A stretch of DNA of 37,842 bases from Oscillospiraceae bacterium (GTDB taxonomy: Bacteria > Bacillota > Clostridia > Oscillospirales > CAG-272): contig SVRS01000022.1 of the NCBI GenBank assembly GCA_015064695.1, positions 1 to 37,842 on the forward strand, in the 5' to 3' direction. Positions 1 to 7,916 of the stretch are shown here, in pieces; the stretch's first letter is position 1; each line of letters starts with the position of its first letter. The position numbers and the translations under genes were made by a program. The notes below the pieces were generated by a model, which saw only the letters and a list, made by a program, of their open reading frames with translations, was not told the DNA's origin and made no database searches.

Positions 1-67
1 TTTCCTTTTGTTCAAGCGTCAGCATATACTTCAGCTCATACCGTTTGAACACCGTTTGAAACGCCAT
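1..67 (-). CDS. VTC-domain polyphosphate polymerase, N-terminal fragment
   Basis: Only the first 22 codons are inside the window; the gene runs off the left edge. The visible peptide contains FKRYELKYMLT, the characteristic opening of bacterial VTC-domain proteins, in which the basic K-R-Y-E-x-K-Y strand lines the tunnel that polymerises polyphosphate from ATP. The ATG is preceded by a strong AGGAGG eight bases upstream, and a TATAAT-like -10 lies on the minus strand at 99-104 without a clear -35. In related Clostridia this gene often sits with a DUF4956 membrane protein and a CotH-like protein, but those would lie outside this window. The family call rests on a short but distinctive N-terminus. 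Confidence 0.7.
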   Translation of the reverse strand, partial: MAFQTVFKRYELKYMLTLEQKE

Positions 68-158
68 ACGATAACCTCCTTTCCCATTTTACGAGAGGAT
101 TATATCACGCTCCGCTAAAGATAGGCTAAAGATTTGAGTTTTACGGATAAATATATAA

Positions 159-186
159 GGGCTGACGGAAAGCACTCCGTCAGCCC
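159..186 (-). terminator. Rho-independent terminator after DUF6809 gene
   Basis: A perfect 11-bp stem (GGGCTGACGGA with TCCGTCAGCCC) and a six-base loop lie directly downstream of the minus-strand stop codon at 193-195. In the minus direction the stem is followed by TTATATATTT, a moderate U-rich tail. Confidence 0.75.
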
Positions 187-192
187 CGTTCG

Positions 193-459
193 TTATTCAG
201 TTAGTGTTTCAATAGCAATCTGCATACCGAGCTTGAATGCGTATTCAAATATAGCCGCCTCCGCCAAGCTCATATACTCACTCCAACAATCGTGGAATTT
301 CTCGAACACCTCTTTTTGCTCGTCAGAGAAACTTTTCTCCAAGTCCTCGTGATGCCTTGCCATATAGCCAAGCAGTTCCTTCATTTCCTTGGAGTTTGTT
401 CTACTGTCCTCTTGCGGAATGATGTTCCCGTGCCAAAGTTCATTGATAATCGACTTCAT
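193..459 (-). CDS. DUF6809-like small protein
   Basis: An 88-residue acidic, helical protein. It has the N-terminal pattern MKSIINELWHGNI, then a helical middle (KELLGYMARHHEDLEKSF) and the ending EYAFKLGMQIAIETL, which matches DUF6809, a family of unknown function common in clostridial mobile elements and usually found beside TnpV. The chosen ATG at 459 has a GGGAGGTGG ribosome site and overlaps the stop codon of the upstream TnpV frame (ATGA), so the two are translationally coupled. An in-frame start at 528 would lie inside TnpV and has no ribosome site. No function is known. Confidence 0.75.
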   Translation of the reverse strand: MKSIINELWHGNIIPQEDSRTNSKEMKELLGYMARHHEDLEKSFSDEQKEVFEKFHDCWSEYMSLAEAAIFEYAFKLGMQIAIETLTE

Positions 460-839
460 ACCAGCACCACCTCCCGCAAAACGATTTCCTCTGCGCTTGC
501 CTTGACGTTGTTCATCTCGGCAACCCAACGGAGCATATCGCGAGCTTTCAAATCCTCGTCGATACCTCTTTCGGCAGCGAGGTGAGCAATGATGCTTTCA
601 AGCATCTCGTTTGCTTCGAGGTCTATTTCGTGCAACCGAACATTCAACTTGCCTTCGGTCAGTAGCGTTGTGTACCTTCCACGACGGTGCTGCTTGATGT
701 AGTCAAGGTGCATCCCTCCATACTTGCCAATCTGATAGTCGGTCTGTTCGGGAAGGTTTACGTTAGGAATAAGGTGTCCGTTTTCCTCGCGGTATGTACC
801 ACCGAGCTTTTAATAAAGATTATCAAAGTTCTTTTTCAT
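456..839 (-). pseudogene. tnpV: TnpV-like transposon protein interrupted by a premature stop
   Basis: Reading from the ATG at 839 (GGAGA nearby) gives MKKNFDNLY, then TAA at 812-810. The same frame then continues without a break as KLGGTYREENGHLIPNVN, YQIGKYGG and MHLDYIKQHRRG to the stop at 456. The uninterrupted family pattern (start, GGTY, LP-x-LPEQ, YQIG-x-x-G, R-x-HL-x-Y, and the C-terminal WV-x-x-MNN-x-x-A-x-AEEIV) is that of TnpV, a small transposon-encoded protein of unknown role. The total would be 127 residues. A single CAA-to-TAA change explains the break. An 85-residue product could still be made from the internal ATG at 713, but that site lacks a convincing ribosome site. Confidence 0.7.
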
Positions 840-941
840 TTTTGTTCTCCATTACATTTTATTTTTTATAAGCAAGTATTGTAATGGATTGCCTTTGTGT
901 CTTTAATTAAGTCAGTGGTTGTCAGGAAAATTGACGTATGC

Positions 942-976
942 AAAAGGACAGAGAACGTGAAATTCTCTGTCCTTTT
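942..976. terminator. Symmetric bidirectional hairpin, A4 and T4 flanked
   Basis: A perfect 14-bp stem (AAAAGGACAGAGAA with TTCTCTGTCCTTTT) and a 7-base loop. It has a U-run on both strands, so it could terminate in either direction. There is no intact gene immediately upstream on the plus strand. Confidence 0.55.
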
Positions 977-978
977 GC

Positions 979-1028
979 CGTAGGGGCGAGCTGCGTTCGC
1001 CCGCGGGCGTTCACAGAACGCCCCTACG
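979..1028. repeat. REP-like extragenic palindrome
   Basis: CGTAGGGGCG at 979-988 is the exact reverse complement of CGCCCCTACG at 1019-1028. Inside lies a second self-complementary block, CGCCCGCGGGCG. This nested G+C-rich palindrome stands out from its AT-rich surroundings and resembles dispersed extragenic repeats of gut Clostridia. No second copy is visible in this window. Confidence 0.5.
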
Positions 1029-1101
1029 AGGATGATTTTCTATAGGTAGGTAAAACCTGCTTTATGGAAGGCACCTCTTGAGGGAGCCTTTTTGCGCAGG
1101 A

Positions 1102-1139
1102 GAATGAATTAGCCCCGCCAAGGCGGGGCTAATTCATTC
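1102..1139 (-). terminator. Strong hairpin downstream of the zinc-ribbon gene
   Basis: A perfect 18-bp inverted repeat (GAATGAATTAGCCCCGCC and its complement) with an AA loop lies 19 bases after the minus-strand stop codon. The U-tract is weak, but the stem is long and G+C-rich. Confidence 0.6.
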
Positions 1140-1158
1140 GGCGTGTTCGACAATCTCC

Positions 1159-1485
1159 TTACTCCCTATCTCTCGAAAGGTAACAAAAGCCCTTTTTTCC
1201 GCAATAAGGACATTTGAATAATCGATCATCATTGACATGAATGGATAACATGGCCTTCCACCACTTGGGATGAAAGGTTTTGTAGCAATTCGGACAAATA
1301 TATTTCTTCGATGCAATATACTGACCTCCGGCGAACAACGTGACCGCGGAAAAGATGATTACGGGAACAGCGATCACCCACCAGGGGACATCGTAATGTC
1401 GATCGTACCAATTCACTCGGCAAGAGGTTAGCAAAACCGTGACGGTGGTTAACAAAGCGCTCATTATAAATATCTTCTTTTTCAT
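1159..1485 (-). CDS. Small membrane-anchored zinc-ribbon protein
   Basis: 108 residues. The N-terminus MKKKIFIMSALLTTVTVLL ends in TSC, so it is either a signal anchor or a lipobox-like signal peptide with a lipidated Cys at about residue 22. A second hydrophobic segment (WWVIAVPVIIFSAVTLF) follows. The C-terminal half carries CPNC and CPYC about 30 residues apart (CPNCYKTF ... FKCPYCGKKG), a zinc-ribbon-type pair. The ATG at 1485 overlaps the stop of the MerR gene upstream (ATGA), and GAGGGGA provides its ribosome site, so the two are translated together. It may act with, or be controlled by, that regulator. The function is unknown, and an in-frame start at 1524 is less likely. Confidence 0.7.
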   Translation of the reverse strand: MKKKIFIMSALLTTVTVLLTSCRVNWYDRHYDVPWWVIAVPVIIFSAVTLFAGGQYIASKKYICPNCYKTFHPKWWKAMLSIHVNDDRLFKCPYCGKKGFCYLSRDRE

Positions 1486-2192
1486 GGCAGTCCCCTCGCA
1501 TTCGTATCGTAATAGCCAAGCCAAAGGCCGTCGATTTTTCCACCGTAAAAGACGTATGTGATCTTAAGCCCCAGATTTGTAAATTTCACAAGATCATATA
1601 TTCGATTTCGACACCCTTCATCAACAACCGTTTTGTCAAGGGCAACAAATGCACCAAGCGGATACAAGGTATCTTTTCTGACCGTCTGATACACGTCTTT
1701 AGGCATGTATTCTGCCAAACGCGGACTAATATATCGGTAGAGCATGTCTGTGTTGCTGTTCAGAATGGCATCGGTGCAAGCCTTGGCAATTTCAATCTCC
1801 TCGGATCCTGCCGCAGGCGCGTGTTTCCAATCACGATCGAATATGTCATTTCCGGATTCTATGGCGGACAGGGCTTCGTTCAAAAGATTGATCTCATGGA
1901 TGCGGCTCTCGATAGACGCATATATCTCGGCGCGCTTTGAAAGAACAGCAGTTTTCAAATCTGTCCCTTGATTTTGCAATTTCGCAATCGCCTTGATGGA
2001 CAGACCCAGAGAGCGAAGAACAAGGACATTTTTGATCAGAGATACTTGCTCCTCCGTGTACTGCCGACGGGAAGAAATGCCGATCGTTGTACTCTGTATA
2101 ATGCCCTTTTCTTCATAGAAGCGAAGCGTTCTTGACGTAGTGCCCAGCATATTGCATACTTCCGTTATATCGTACAAGTGGTTATGATTCAT
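1482..2192 (-). CDS. MerR-family regulator with C-terminal DUF3887/NTF2-like domain
   Basis: 236 residues. Residues about 5-75 form a MerR winged helix (LYDITEVCNMLGTTSRTLRFYEEKGI, then RRQYTEEQV and the LGLSIKAIAKL helix). A coiled-coil dimerisation helix follows (about 80-120). The last 110 residues, ending KITYVFYGGKIDGLWLGYY, look like the DUF3887/NTF2-type fold that binds small molecules or acts as a sensor in secreted clostridial proteins; finding it on a MerR protein is less usual. The start has GGAGGGGG seven to eight bases upstream and a good promoter. MerR proteins bend DNA at an over-long promoter spacer, and the 18-base spacer here fits self-control. It is translationally coupled to the zinc-ribbon membrane protein downstream. 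Confidence 0.85.
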   Translation of the reverse strand: MNHNHLYDITEVCNMLGTTSRTLRFYEEKGIIQSTTIGISSRRQYTEEQVSLIKNVLVLRSLGLSIKAIAKLQNQGTDLKTAVLSKRAEIYASIESRIHEINLLNEALSAIESGNDIFDRDWKHAPAAGSEEIEIAKACTDAILNSNTDMLYRYISPRLAEYMPKDVYQTVRKDTLYPLGAFVALDKTVVDEGCRNRIYDLVKFTNLGLKITYVFYGGKIDGLWLGYYDTNARGLP

Positions 2193-2209
2193 ATATTCAC
2201 CCCCTCCGT

Positions 2210-2246
2210 ATTATATCATATCACTTGCCGTTGCGTCAATGTCAAG
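2210..2246 (-). promoter_or_regulatory. Promoter and probable MerR operator for the merR gene
   Basis: On the minus strand, TTGACG (2239-2234) and TATAAT (2215-2210) are separated by 18 bases. An imperfect dyad (CTTGAC ... GGCAAG, 2246-2224) covers the -35 and the upstream half of the spacer, where MerR proteins bind. That the dyad is the operator is inferred. Confidence 0.6.
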
Positions 2247-2307
2247 CAGTAAAGAAAAAATTTTTTAAATTTTTTGTCGGTTAAAGCGTCCTTCTACCCA
2301 AATCCCC

Positions 2308-2336
2308 TTGACCCCCGCCCCAATTTATGTTATAAT
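2308..2336 (+). promoter_or_regulatory. Promoter of rnhA operon
   Basis: TTGACC at 2308-2313 and TATAAT at 2331-2336 with a 17-base spacer, 34 bases before the rnhA start codon. Confidence 0.8.
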
Positions 2337-2370
2337 ACACCCATATACCCATCAAGGAGATCACAAAGCT

Positions 2371-2811
2371 ATGAAACACGTTGACATATACACCGACGGC
2401 GCCTGCCGCGGCAACCCCGGCCCCGGCGGGTGGGGAGCTATCCTGGTTTATAACGGGCGGGAGAAGGAGCTGTCGGGCGGCGAGCCCAAGACCACCAACA
2501 ACCGCATGGAGCTTACCGCCGTCATCACCGCCCTTTCCGCCCTCAAGGAGCCCTGCGAGGTGACTTTAACCTCGGACTCCAAGTACGTCATCGACGGCAT
2601 CACCAAGGGCTGGGCCGAGTCCTGGAAAAAGCGAGGCTGGATCAAGGGGGACAAGACCCCCGCCCTCAATCCCGACCTGTGGGATGCGCTTCTCTCCCAG
2701 GTCGCCCGCCACAAGATCGAGTTCGTCTGGGTCCGCGGCCACGCAGGCCACCCCTACAACGAGCGGTGCGATCAACTGGCAACCGCTTATGCAGATAGCC
2801 TTAAAGCATAA
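2371..2811 (+). CDS. rnhA: Ribonuclease HI
   Basis: 146 residues, the normal length for bacterial RNase HI, which cuts the RNA strand of RNA-DNA hybrids in the cytoplasm (R-loops, Okazaki primers). The four catalytic acidic positions are present in order: D in [16 protein letters not shown] in [10 protein letters not shown] in TSDSKYV and D in NERCDQLA. The histidine loop ([10 protein letters not shown]) and the basic handle ([11 protein letters not shown]) are also present. The start is set by AAGGAGATC about nine bases before ATG 2371. An in-frame ATG at 2308 would fall on the -35 promoter box, so it is rejected. It is the first gene of a three-gene operon, 26 bases before the next gene. 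Confidence 0.95.
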   Translation: MKHVDIYTDGACRGNPGPGGWGAILVYNGREKELSGGEPKTTNNRMELTAVITALSALKEPCEVTLTSDSKYVIDGITKGWAESWKKRGWIKGDKTPALNPDLWDALLSQVARHKIEFVWVRGHAGHPYNERCDQLATAYADSLKA

Positions 2812-2837
2812 TCAAACATTAGAAAGGAAATACAATC

Positions 2838-4373
2838 ATGAAAAAGCGTGTAGTAAACCTGGTCAACTTCGTCCGCGGCTGTGAGCCCCGCAATCCCGAC
2901 ATGGACCTGATCACGCCCATCCGCGAGGAGATCGCCATTAACAAGCAGTACGGCTTCGACCACACGGTACTGCTGCAGTACGATGCCCTCATCCGCCCCG
3001 ACATGGTGGAGCTGATCAAAAAGGAGGACGACGAGCATATGGAGCTGGGCCTTTGGTTCGAGATGTGCCGTGCCTTGACCGAGAAGGTGGGCATCGAGTG
3101 GCGGGGCCGCCCCGGGTACGACTGGGACTGGTACGTCAACCCCGGCTTCCTCCCCGCCTACACCCCCGCTCAGCGCGAAACACTCATCGACGAGGTCTTC
3201 CGCCTGTTCAAGGAGACCTTCGGTTATTTCCCCAAGGTAGCGGGCTCCTGGCTGCTGGATTCCCATTCCATAGCCTACATGAGCGACAAGTACGATCTGG
3301 ACGCCATCTGCATCTGCCGTGAGCAGTGGGCAGTCGATGCCTATAACCTGTGGGGAGGCTACTACAACGGCGGCTACTACCCCGCCCGCAACAATATGCT
3401 CTGCCCCGCCCAGACTCCCGATGCAGGCATCAAGACCCCTGTGTTCCGTATGCTGGGTCCCGACCCCACCTACAATTATGACGACCGCAAGTACGGCGTG
3501 ATCGCGGGGGGCTGTGCCACCATGGAGCCCTGCTGGAAGACCGGCTCCAATCCCCACGCCATGGAGGTCCTGTTCCGTACCTACTACGAGAATCCCTGCC
3601 TGACCCAGGCCCACGTCACCACGGGACAGGAGAACAGCTTCGGCTGGAGTATGATCGAAAAGGGCTACCGCCTCCAGGCCAATATGCTGGATGAATGGCA
3701 GAAGGCCGGTAAGCTGGTGGTGGAGAAGCTGGGCGATACCGGTGCCGATATGAGACGGACCGCCGCCGTCACCCCCGCCGTATCCCTGTCGGCCTACGAA
3801 GATTGGGCCCACGACGGCTCCGACCCCGATGCCGTATGCCGTACCGTCTGGTACAACTGCGCAGGCTACCGCGCCAACCTTTTCCTCAAGGGATCCCGCT
3901 TGTTCTTCCGTGACATCTATAAATTCGACGACCGCTATGCCGAGCGGTACATCGAGAAGCCCTGCGACGGCTGGGAAGCTCTGTACGACAATCTTCCCAT
4001 GGTCAACGGCCGTCTGCAAAATCAGAACGGACAAGACGGTGCTGTAGAATTCGCCCTGCCCGTCAGCCAAGAGGGCTTCACCTGCGTGGAGCACGACCAG
4101 ACCCTGGAGGTCATCATTCCCTTTGAAAACGGAACCACCGGCCGCATTTGGCTCGCTCCCGAGGGAATCACCCTTGAGGGTTGCGGCGAGCTGACCTACG
4201 TGGTCGCAGACTCCCCCGATACCGAAGTGACCTACGGGGACGGCTCCTTCCGCTTTATCCACAACGGATACGCCTACGAGATCCCCGTTGCGGGCACGGT
4301 CGGAGCTGTAGAGAACGGCTACCGCCTGTACAGTGAGGCCGGCACGGTCAAATTGGATATGACGGTCCGCTGA
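2838..4373 (+). CDS. DUF3863/DUF3864-like barrel protein, putative carbohydrate-active enzyme
   Basis: 511 residues with no signal peptide, so cytoplasmic. The first about 370 residues look like a (beta/alpha) barrel of the glycoside hydrolase/deacetylase kind: LLQYDALIRPDM, GLWFEM, the aromatic block GYDWDWYVNPGFLPAYT, GSWLLDSHS and WGGYYNGGYYPARNNM. The last about 130 residues are beta-rich and could be an immunoglobulin-like C-terminal domain. From memory this architecture matches DUF3863 plus DUF3864, known from structural genomics but without an assigned reaction. Conserved D, E, H and W residues suggest a sugar-binding active site. The ribosome site is AGAAAGGAA, and the gene lies 26 bases after rnhA in the same operon. 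Substrate and reaction are unknown. A 534-codon open frame on the opposite strand is a by-product of G+C-rich codon use. Confidence 0.6.
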   Translation: MKKRVVNLVNFVRGCEPRNPDMDLITPIREEIAINKQYGFDHTVLLQYDALIRPDMVELIKKEDDEHMELGLWFEMCRALTEKVGIEWRGRPGYDWDWYVNPGFLPAYTPAQRETLIDEVFRLFKETFGYFPKVAGSWLLDSHSIAYMSDKYDLDAICICREQWAVDAYNLWGGYYNGGYYPARNNMLCPAQTPDAGIKTPVFRMLGPDPTYNYDDRKYGVIAGGCATMEPCWKTGSNPHAMEVLFRTYYENPCLTQAHVTTGQENSFGWSMIEKGYRLQANMLDEWQKAGKLVVEKLGDTGADMRRTAAVTPAVSLSAYEDWAHDGSDPDAVCRTVWYNCAGYRANLFLKGSRLFFRDIYKFDDRYAERYIEKPCDGWEALYDNLPMVNGRLQNQNGQDGAVEFALPVSQEGFTCVEHDQTLEVIIPFENGTTGRIWLAPEGITLEGCGELTYVVADSPDTEVTYGDGSFRFIHNGYAYEIPVAGTVGAVENGYRLYSEAGTVKLDMTVR

Positions 4374-4410
4374 GCGCATAATTGCCAACAAAAGTGAGAA
4401 AACAACCGCT

Positions 4411-5196
4411 ATGAAAACAAATTACCACGCACACACCTTCCGTTGCGGTCACGCAGACCCTGACGAGCGCACTTATATCGAAACCGCCATCAAGGAAGGC
4501 TTCCAAATCTTCGGGTTTGCCGACCACGTTCCCTACCCTTACCCCAACGGATTTCGCTCGGGTATGCGGATCCAGCCCGAGGATACCGCCGATTACGTGA
4601 ATACCGTTATGGGGCTAAAAGCCGAGTTTGACGGTAGAATCGACATTCACGTCGGCTTTGAGGCCGAATATTTCCCTGCCCTATTTGATGATCTGCTTCG
4701 CTTTTTGGAAGCTTTCCCCTACGAATATCTGGTGTTGGGACAACACTGTCTGGATCGCGAGGATAAGCCCGGCGGATGTCATTGGACGAGCGGGAGAACC
4801 GACGACAAATCCATTCTATCTCACTACGTGGATCAGTGTGCCGAGGGTCTGAACACGGGCGCATTCTCCTGCTTCGTGCATCCGGATGTCATCCATTTCA
4901 CAGGTGACGAGTCCCTCTACCGTGCCGAGATGCGACGTCTCTGCCGTGAGGCCAAGGGCTGCGGCGTACCCATCGAGTTCAACCTCCTGGGCTACGGTAC
5001 CGGCCGCCATTACCCCACCCCCGCCTTTTGGGAAGAGGCTGCCGTTGTTGGAAACGAGGTCATCCTGGGTTGGGATGCCCACTACGCCTCCTGGTTAGAG
5101 CAGCCTCAGATGGAACTGGAGGCAGATGCTTACCTCAAGGGCTTGGGAATCCGGCGCATCGAAACGCTGACATTGGTTCTTCCCCATGTGAAATGA
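4411..5196 (+). CDS. PHP-domain phosphatase, histidinol-phosphatase (HisJ) type
   Basis: 261 residues covering a full PHP domain. Metal-binding motifs appear in order: YHAHTFRCGHAD, FADH, GFEAEY, LGQH, CFVHPDV and GWDAHY. This is the histidinol-phosphate phosphatase (HisJ/HisK) pattern, a trinuclear-metal enzyme that removes phosphate from L-histidinol phosphate in histidine synthesis. No other his gene is nearby, and its partners are rnhA and a carbohydrate-enzyme-like gene, so another small phosphate ester is possible as substrate. The gene follows its neighbour by 37 bases with only a weak GTGAG ribosome site and is the last gene before a strong terminator. Confidence 0.85.
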   Translation: MKTNYHAHTFRCGHADPDERTYIETAIKEGFQIFGFADHVPYPYPNGFRSGMRIQPEDTADYVNTVMGLKAEFDGRIDIHVGFEAEYFPALFDDLLRFLEAFPYEYLVLGQHCLDREDKPGGCHWTSGRTDDKSILSHYVDQCAEGLNTGAFSCFVHPDVIHFTGDESLYRAEMRRLCREAKGCGVPIEFNLLGYGTGRHYPTPAFWEEAAVVGNEVILGWDAHYASWLEQPQMELEADAYLKGLGIRRIETLTLVLPHVK

Positions 5197-5245
5197 TGCC
5201 GGAAATCTGTAGAGGAAACCTCTAAAGAGCAACCTGAAATAAACG

Positions 5246-5308
5246 AATCCCCTTAGCATAGACTCTTGATAAGGCAACGCCTTCAGGTCTGTGCCAAGGG
5301 GATTTTTT
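5246..5308 (+). terminator. Rho-independent terminator closing the rnhA operon
   Basis: The long stem AATCCCCTTaGCAtAGAC paired with GTCTgTGCcAAGGGGATT is followed by T6 at 5303-5308. It lies between converging genes; on the minus strand the U-tract is poor, so it mainly serves the plus operon. Confidence 0.85.
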
Positions 5309-5356
5309 ATGAGATCAGGGATATTTTGTTGACGTCTTTTTTTGTCGGAGCTTCGG

Positions 5357-7810
5357 TCAATCCAGCCTTTTCAGCTTGGCGTAGGTTCCCATCAACTTCT
5401 TGGTTCCCGCGGTATCGAACACGACCTCGATCAGCTTGTCTGCTCCCATGGGCTTGATGGACAGGATCTCCCCCTCTCCAAAGGTTGCGTGGGTCACACG
5501 GTCTCCTTCCTGCAGGGTATTGAGACTCTCACGGGCAGCAGCCGTCATGGTCGGTGCAGTCTGACCGATGGTAATACGATCGGTGTGGACGGGAGCCCTC
5601 TGTCTGCGGGGACGCTCGTAAGCAGGACGGCTTTGGGAGGGCTGAGCGGCTGTGCCGCCCACCGAGGATGCCGCGCTCATCGCTTCCATGGTCAAGTCCT
5701 CCTTCTGCATCAAATCCTCGGAAATCTCTCCCACAAAGCGGGAGAGAGGATTCGCAACGGTTTGACCGTACCAGATACGGGAGCGAGTATGCAGGATGAA
5801 AAGCTGCTCCTTGGCGCGGGTAATGGCCACGTAGCAAAGACGACGCTCCTCCTCCATATCCTCGGGTGAACCCAAGATGTTCTGCATACCCGGGAAAATC
5901 CCGTCCTCCATACCGGGCAGGAATACTACGGGGAACTCCAAGCCCTTGGCGCTGTGAATGGTCATCAGCACTACGGCATCGGCATCGGTATCGTACTTAT
6001 CCACGTCGGCCACCAGGGCGTATTCCTCCAGGAAGCCCACCAGGCTGGGTGTTTCTCCCTCGGTCTCGGCGTTCTTCACATACTCCATCATATTGGACTT
6101 CAATTCCCCGATATTCTCCATACGCTCCCGCTCAGGCTCTCCTCCGTCCCGAAGCATCTGCATGTAGCCCGATTGCTCCATGACCTCGTCAAAGAATTCG
6201 TGCAGAGGCAACGTATCCATCAGCGCGGTCAATCGATGGATCATGGCCGTGAAGCCCATCAAAAGGGGAGCGGAACGACCCAGAGCAGCATAGCGGTCGG
6301 CCTTATCCATAACCTCAAAGAGGGTGGTTCCCTGCTCCTCGGCAATGGCCGAAACGGCGGCCAAGGTCTTGTCACCGATCTTTCGGCGAGGCTCGTTGAT
6401 AATGCGGAGCAAGCGCTCACGGTCGGCGTGATTGCTGATCAACTGGAGGTAGGCTACAGCATCCCGAATCTCCTTACGATCGCTGAAGCGGGTGCCGCCC
6501 AACACACGGTATGGAATGGTACTGCGCTGAAGCGCTCGCTCCACGCCTGCCGATTGGGAATTCGTGCGGTACAAAACCGCGAAATCCTTATATGTATGCC
6601 CTCCACTCTGCACCATGCGGTGGATGGTGTCCACAATGGAGCGGGATTCACCCATCTGATCCTCGCACTTGCGAAGAACGATCCTCTCGCCCTCCTCGCC
6701 ATCTGTCCAAAGATTCTTGCCGTGACGGCCTTTGTTGTTGCTGATGACCTGATTCGCCGCCTCCAGAATGGTACCCGTAGATCGGTAGTTCTGCTCCAGC
6801 TTGATGAGCGTCGTTCCTGTAAAGGCTTTGTCAAATCCGAGAATATTTTCAATGGTTGCGCCGCGGAACTTGTAAATGCTCTGATCATCATCGCCCACCA
6901 CCATAAGGTTTCGGTATCCTCCCGACAAAAGAGCGGCCAGGCGGAATTGGGCTACGTTCGTATCTTGATACTCGTCGATGCAAACGTACTTGAACTTTCG
7001 CTGATAGCTTGTCAGCACGTCGGGGTTCTCCTGCAAGAGCTTCACGGTAAGCATAATGATATCGTCGAAGTCCATGGCTCCTGACGTCCGCAGTGTCTCC
7101 TCATACCCTCTGTAAATGGCAGCAATCCGGGACAGGCGGAAATCGCTCCCCGCCTCGGCCTCAAAATCCTCGGCGGATTGCAGTTGATCCTTGGCTCGGC
7201 TGATAGTCGTCATGACCGTCTTAACGGGAAATTGCTTCTCGTCTATGTTCAAGCGCTTCATCACTCCCGCGACCGCCTTCTTGGTATCATCGGTGTCGTA
7301 AATGGTGAAGCCGGGGTTATATCCGATCAGGCCGCAATGGGTACGGAGGATCCGCATGCAAACGGAATGGAAGGTGCCGCTCCAAATGTCCTTGGCAAGT
7401 CCTTCGTCCTCCAGCTCAGAGATCAAGCGGCTCTTTATCTCTCCGGCGGCCTTGTTGGTAAAGGTGATCGCCAACACGCGGTAGGGCGCGCAAGGATCGT
7501 AAATGAATTCGGGCAGGATCTGTCGGATCTCCTCCACCGTCAAGCGAGCGGCCTTCTCCAGATCCACCACGTGCGCCTCGGTAATATCCGCAGGCACGAA
7601 ATCGGTATAGTAGGCGTTTCCGTAGCGGATCAGAAAAGCGATACGGCGCACCAGCACGGTGGTCTTTCCGCTTCCTGCTCCGGCCAATACCAACAGGGGG
7701 CCATCGGTCGTAAATACAGCCTGTCTTTGCAGGGGATTCAATGACCCGTAGACAATATCAAACAGGGCGCGTTTCGCGGCGAGGTAACGGGCAGAGAGGT
7801 TTTTATCCAT
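5357..7810 (-). CDS. pcrA: ATP-dependent DNA helicase PcrA/UvrD
   Basis: 817 residues, a superfamily 1A 3'-5' helicase used in nucleotide-excision repair, clearance of RNA polymerase and replication conflicts. Helicase motifs are intact: Q motif LNPLQRQAV, Walker A GAGSGKTT, motif Ia ITFTNKAAGE, motif II DEYQDTN, motif III GDDDQSIYKFRGA, motif IV QNYRST, motif V TIHSAKGLEFPVVF and motif VI YVAITRAKEQL. The C-terminus (GDRVTHATFGEGEI to the end) is the Tudor-like RNA polymerase-binding domain of PcrA. About 35 extra residues lie between Walker A and motif Ia (around residues 60-100), longer than usual. The start at 7810 follows AAAGGAAG; the longer frame from 7846 begins upstream of this ribosome site and is rejected. 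Confidence 0.95.
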   Translation of the reverse strand: MDKNLSARYLAAKRALFDIVYGSLNPLQRQAVFTTDGPLLVLAGAGSGKTTVLVRRIAFLIRYGNAYYTDFVPADITEAHVVDLEKAARLTVEEIRQILPEFIYDPCAPYRVLAITFTNKAAGEIKSRLISELEDEGLAKDIWSGTFHSVCMRILRTHCGLIGYNPGFTIYDTDDTKKAVAGVMKRLNIDEKQFPVKTVMTTISRAKDQLQSAEDFEAEAGSDFRLSRIAAIYRGYEETLRTSGAMDFDDIIMLTVKLLQENPDVLTSYQRKFKYVCIDEYQDTNVAQFRLAALLSGGYRNLMVVGDDDQSIYKFRGATIENILGFDKAFTGTTLIKLEQNYRSTGTILEAANQVISNNKGRHGKNLWTDGEEGERIVLRKCEDQMGESRSIVDTIHRMVQSGGHTYKDFAVLYRTNSQSAGVERALQRSTIPYRVLGGTRFSDRKEIRDAVAYLQLISNHADRERLLRIINEPRRKIGDKTLAAVSAIAEEQGTTLFEVMDKADRYAALGRSAPLLMGFTAMIHRLTALMDTLPLHEFFDEVMEQSGYMQMLRDGGEPERERMENIGELKSNMMEYVKNAETEGETPSLVGFLEEYALVADVDKYDTDADAVVLMTIHSAKGLEFPVVFLPGMEDGIFPGMQNILGSPEDMEEERRLCYVAITRAKEQLFILHTRSRIWYGQTVANPLSRFVGEISEDLMQKEDLTMEAMSAASSVGGTAAQPSQSRPAYERPRRQRAPVHTDRITIGQTAPTMTAAARESLNTLQEGDRVTHATFGEGEILSIKPMGADKLIEVVFDTAGTKKLMGTYAKLKRLD

Positions 7811-7916
7811 GAATTGACTTCCTTTCTCTTGGTTACGGAACAACACAGGGCGACATATCTCACGATATGCCGCCCACAGACTAAGAGATCAACCGTCCCT
7901 TAACGGTCCGTAAAGG

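Larger units (their letters stand above)
840..1158. other. 319-base non-coding stretch with transposon-edge debris and hairpins
   Basis: No plausible gene is present. The stretch holds the upstream region of the TnpV frame, a symmetric hairpin (942-976), a G+C-rich REP-like palindrome (979-1028), a small plus-strand hairpin with a T5 tail (1068-1093) and the terminator of the next minus-strand gene (1102-1139). This density of palindromes is typical of repeat debris at the edge of a decayed mobile element. Confidence 0.6.

Noticed and set aside
2787..4391. 534-codon open frame on the minus strand
   Set aside because: It mirrors the 511-residue plus-strand gene, which has a ribosome site, an operon context and a family-like composition. 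The antisense frame reflects G+C-rich codon bias and has no ribosome site.
5954..7084. 376-codon open frame opposite pcrA
   Set aside because: Antisense shadow of a gene with every helicase motif intact.
7848..7875. Terminator between the Q/N peptide and pcrA
   Set aside because: The stem GGGCGaCATATC/GATATGcCGCCC exists, but no U-tract follows on either strand, so it is not called.
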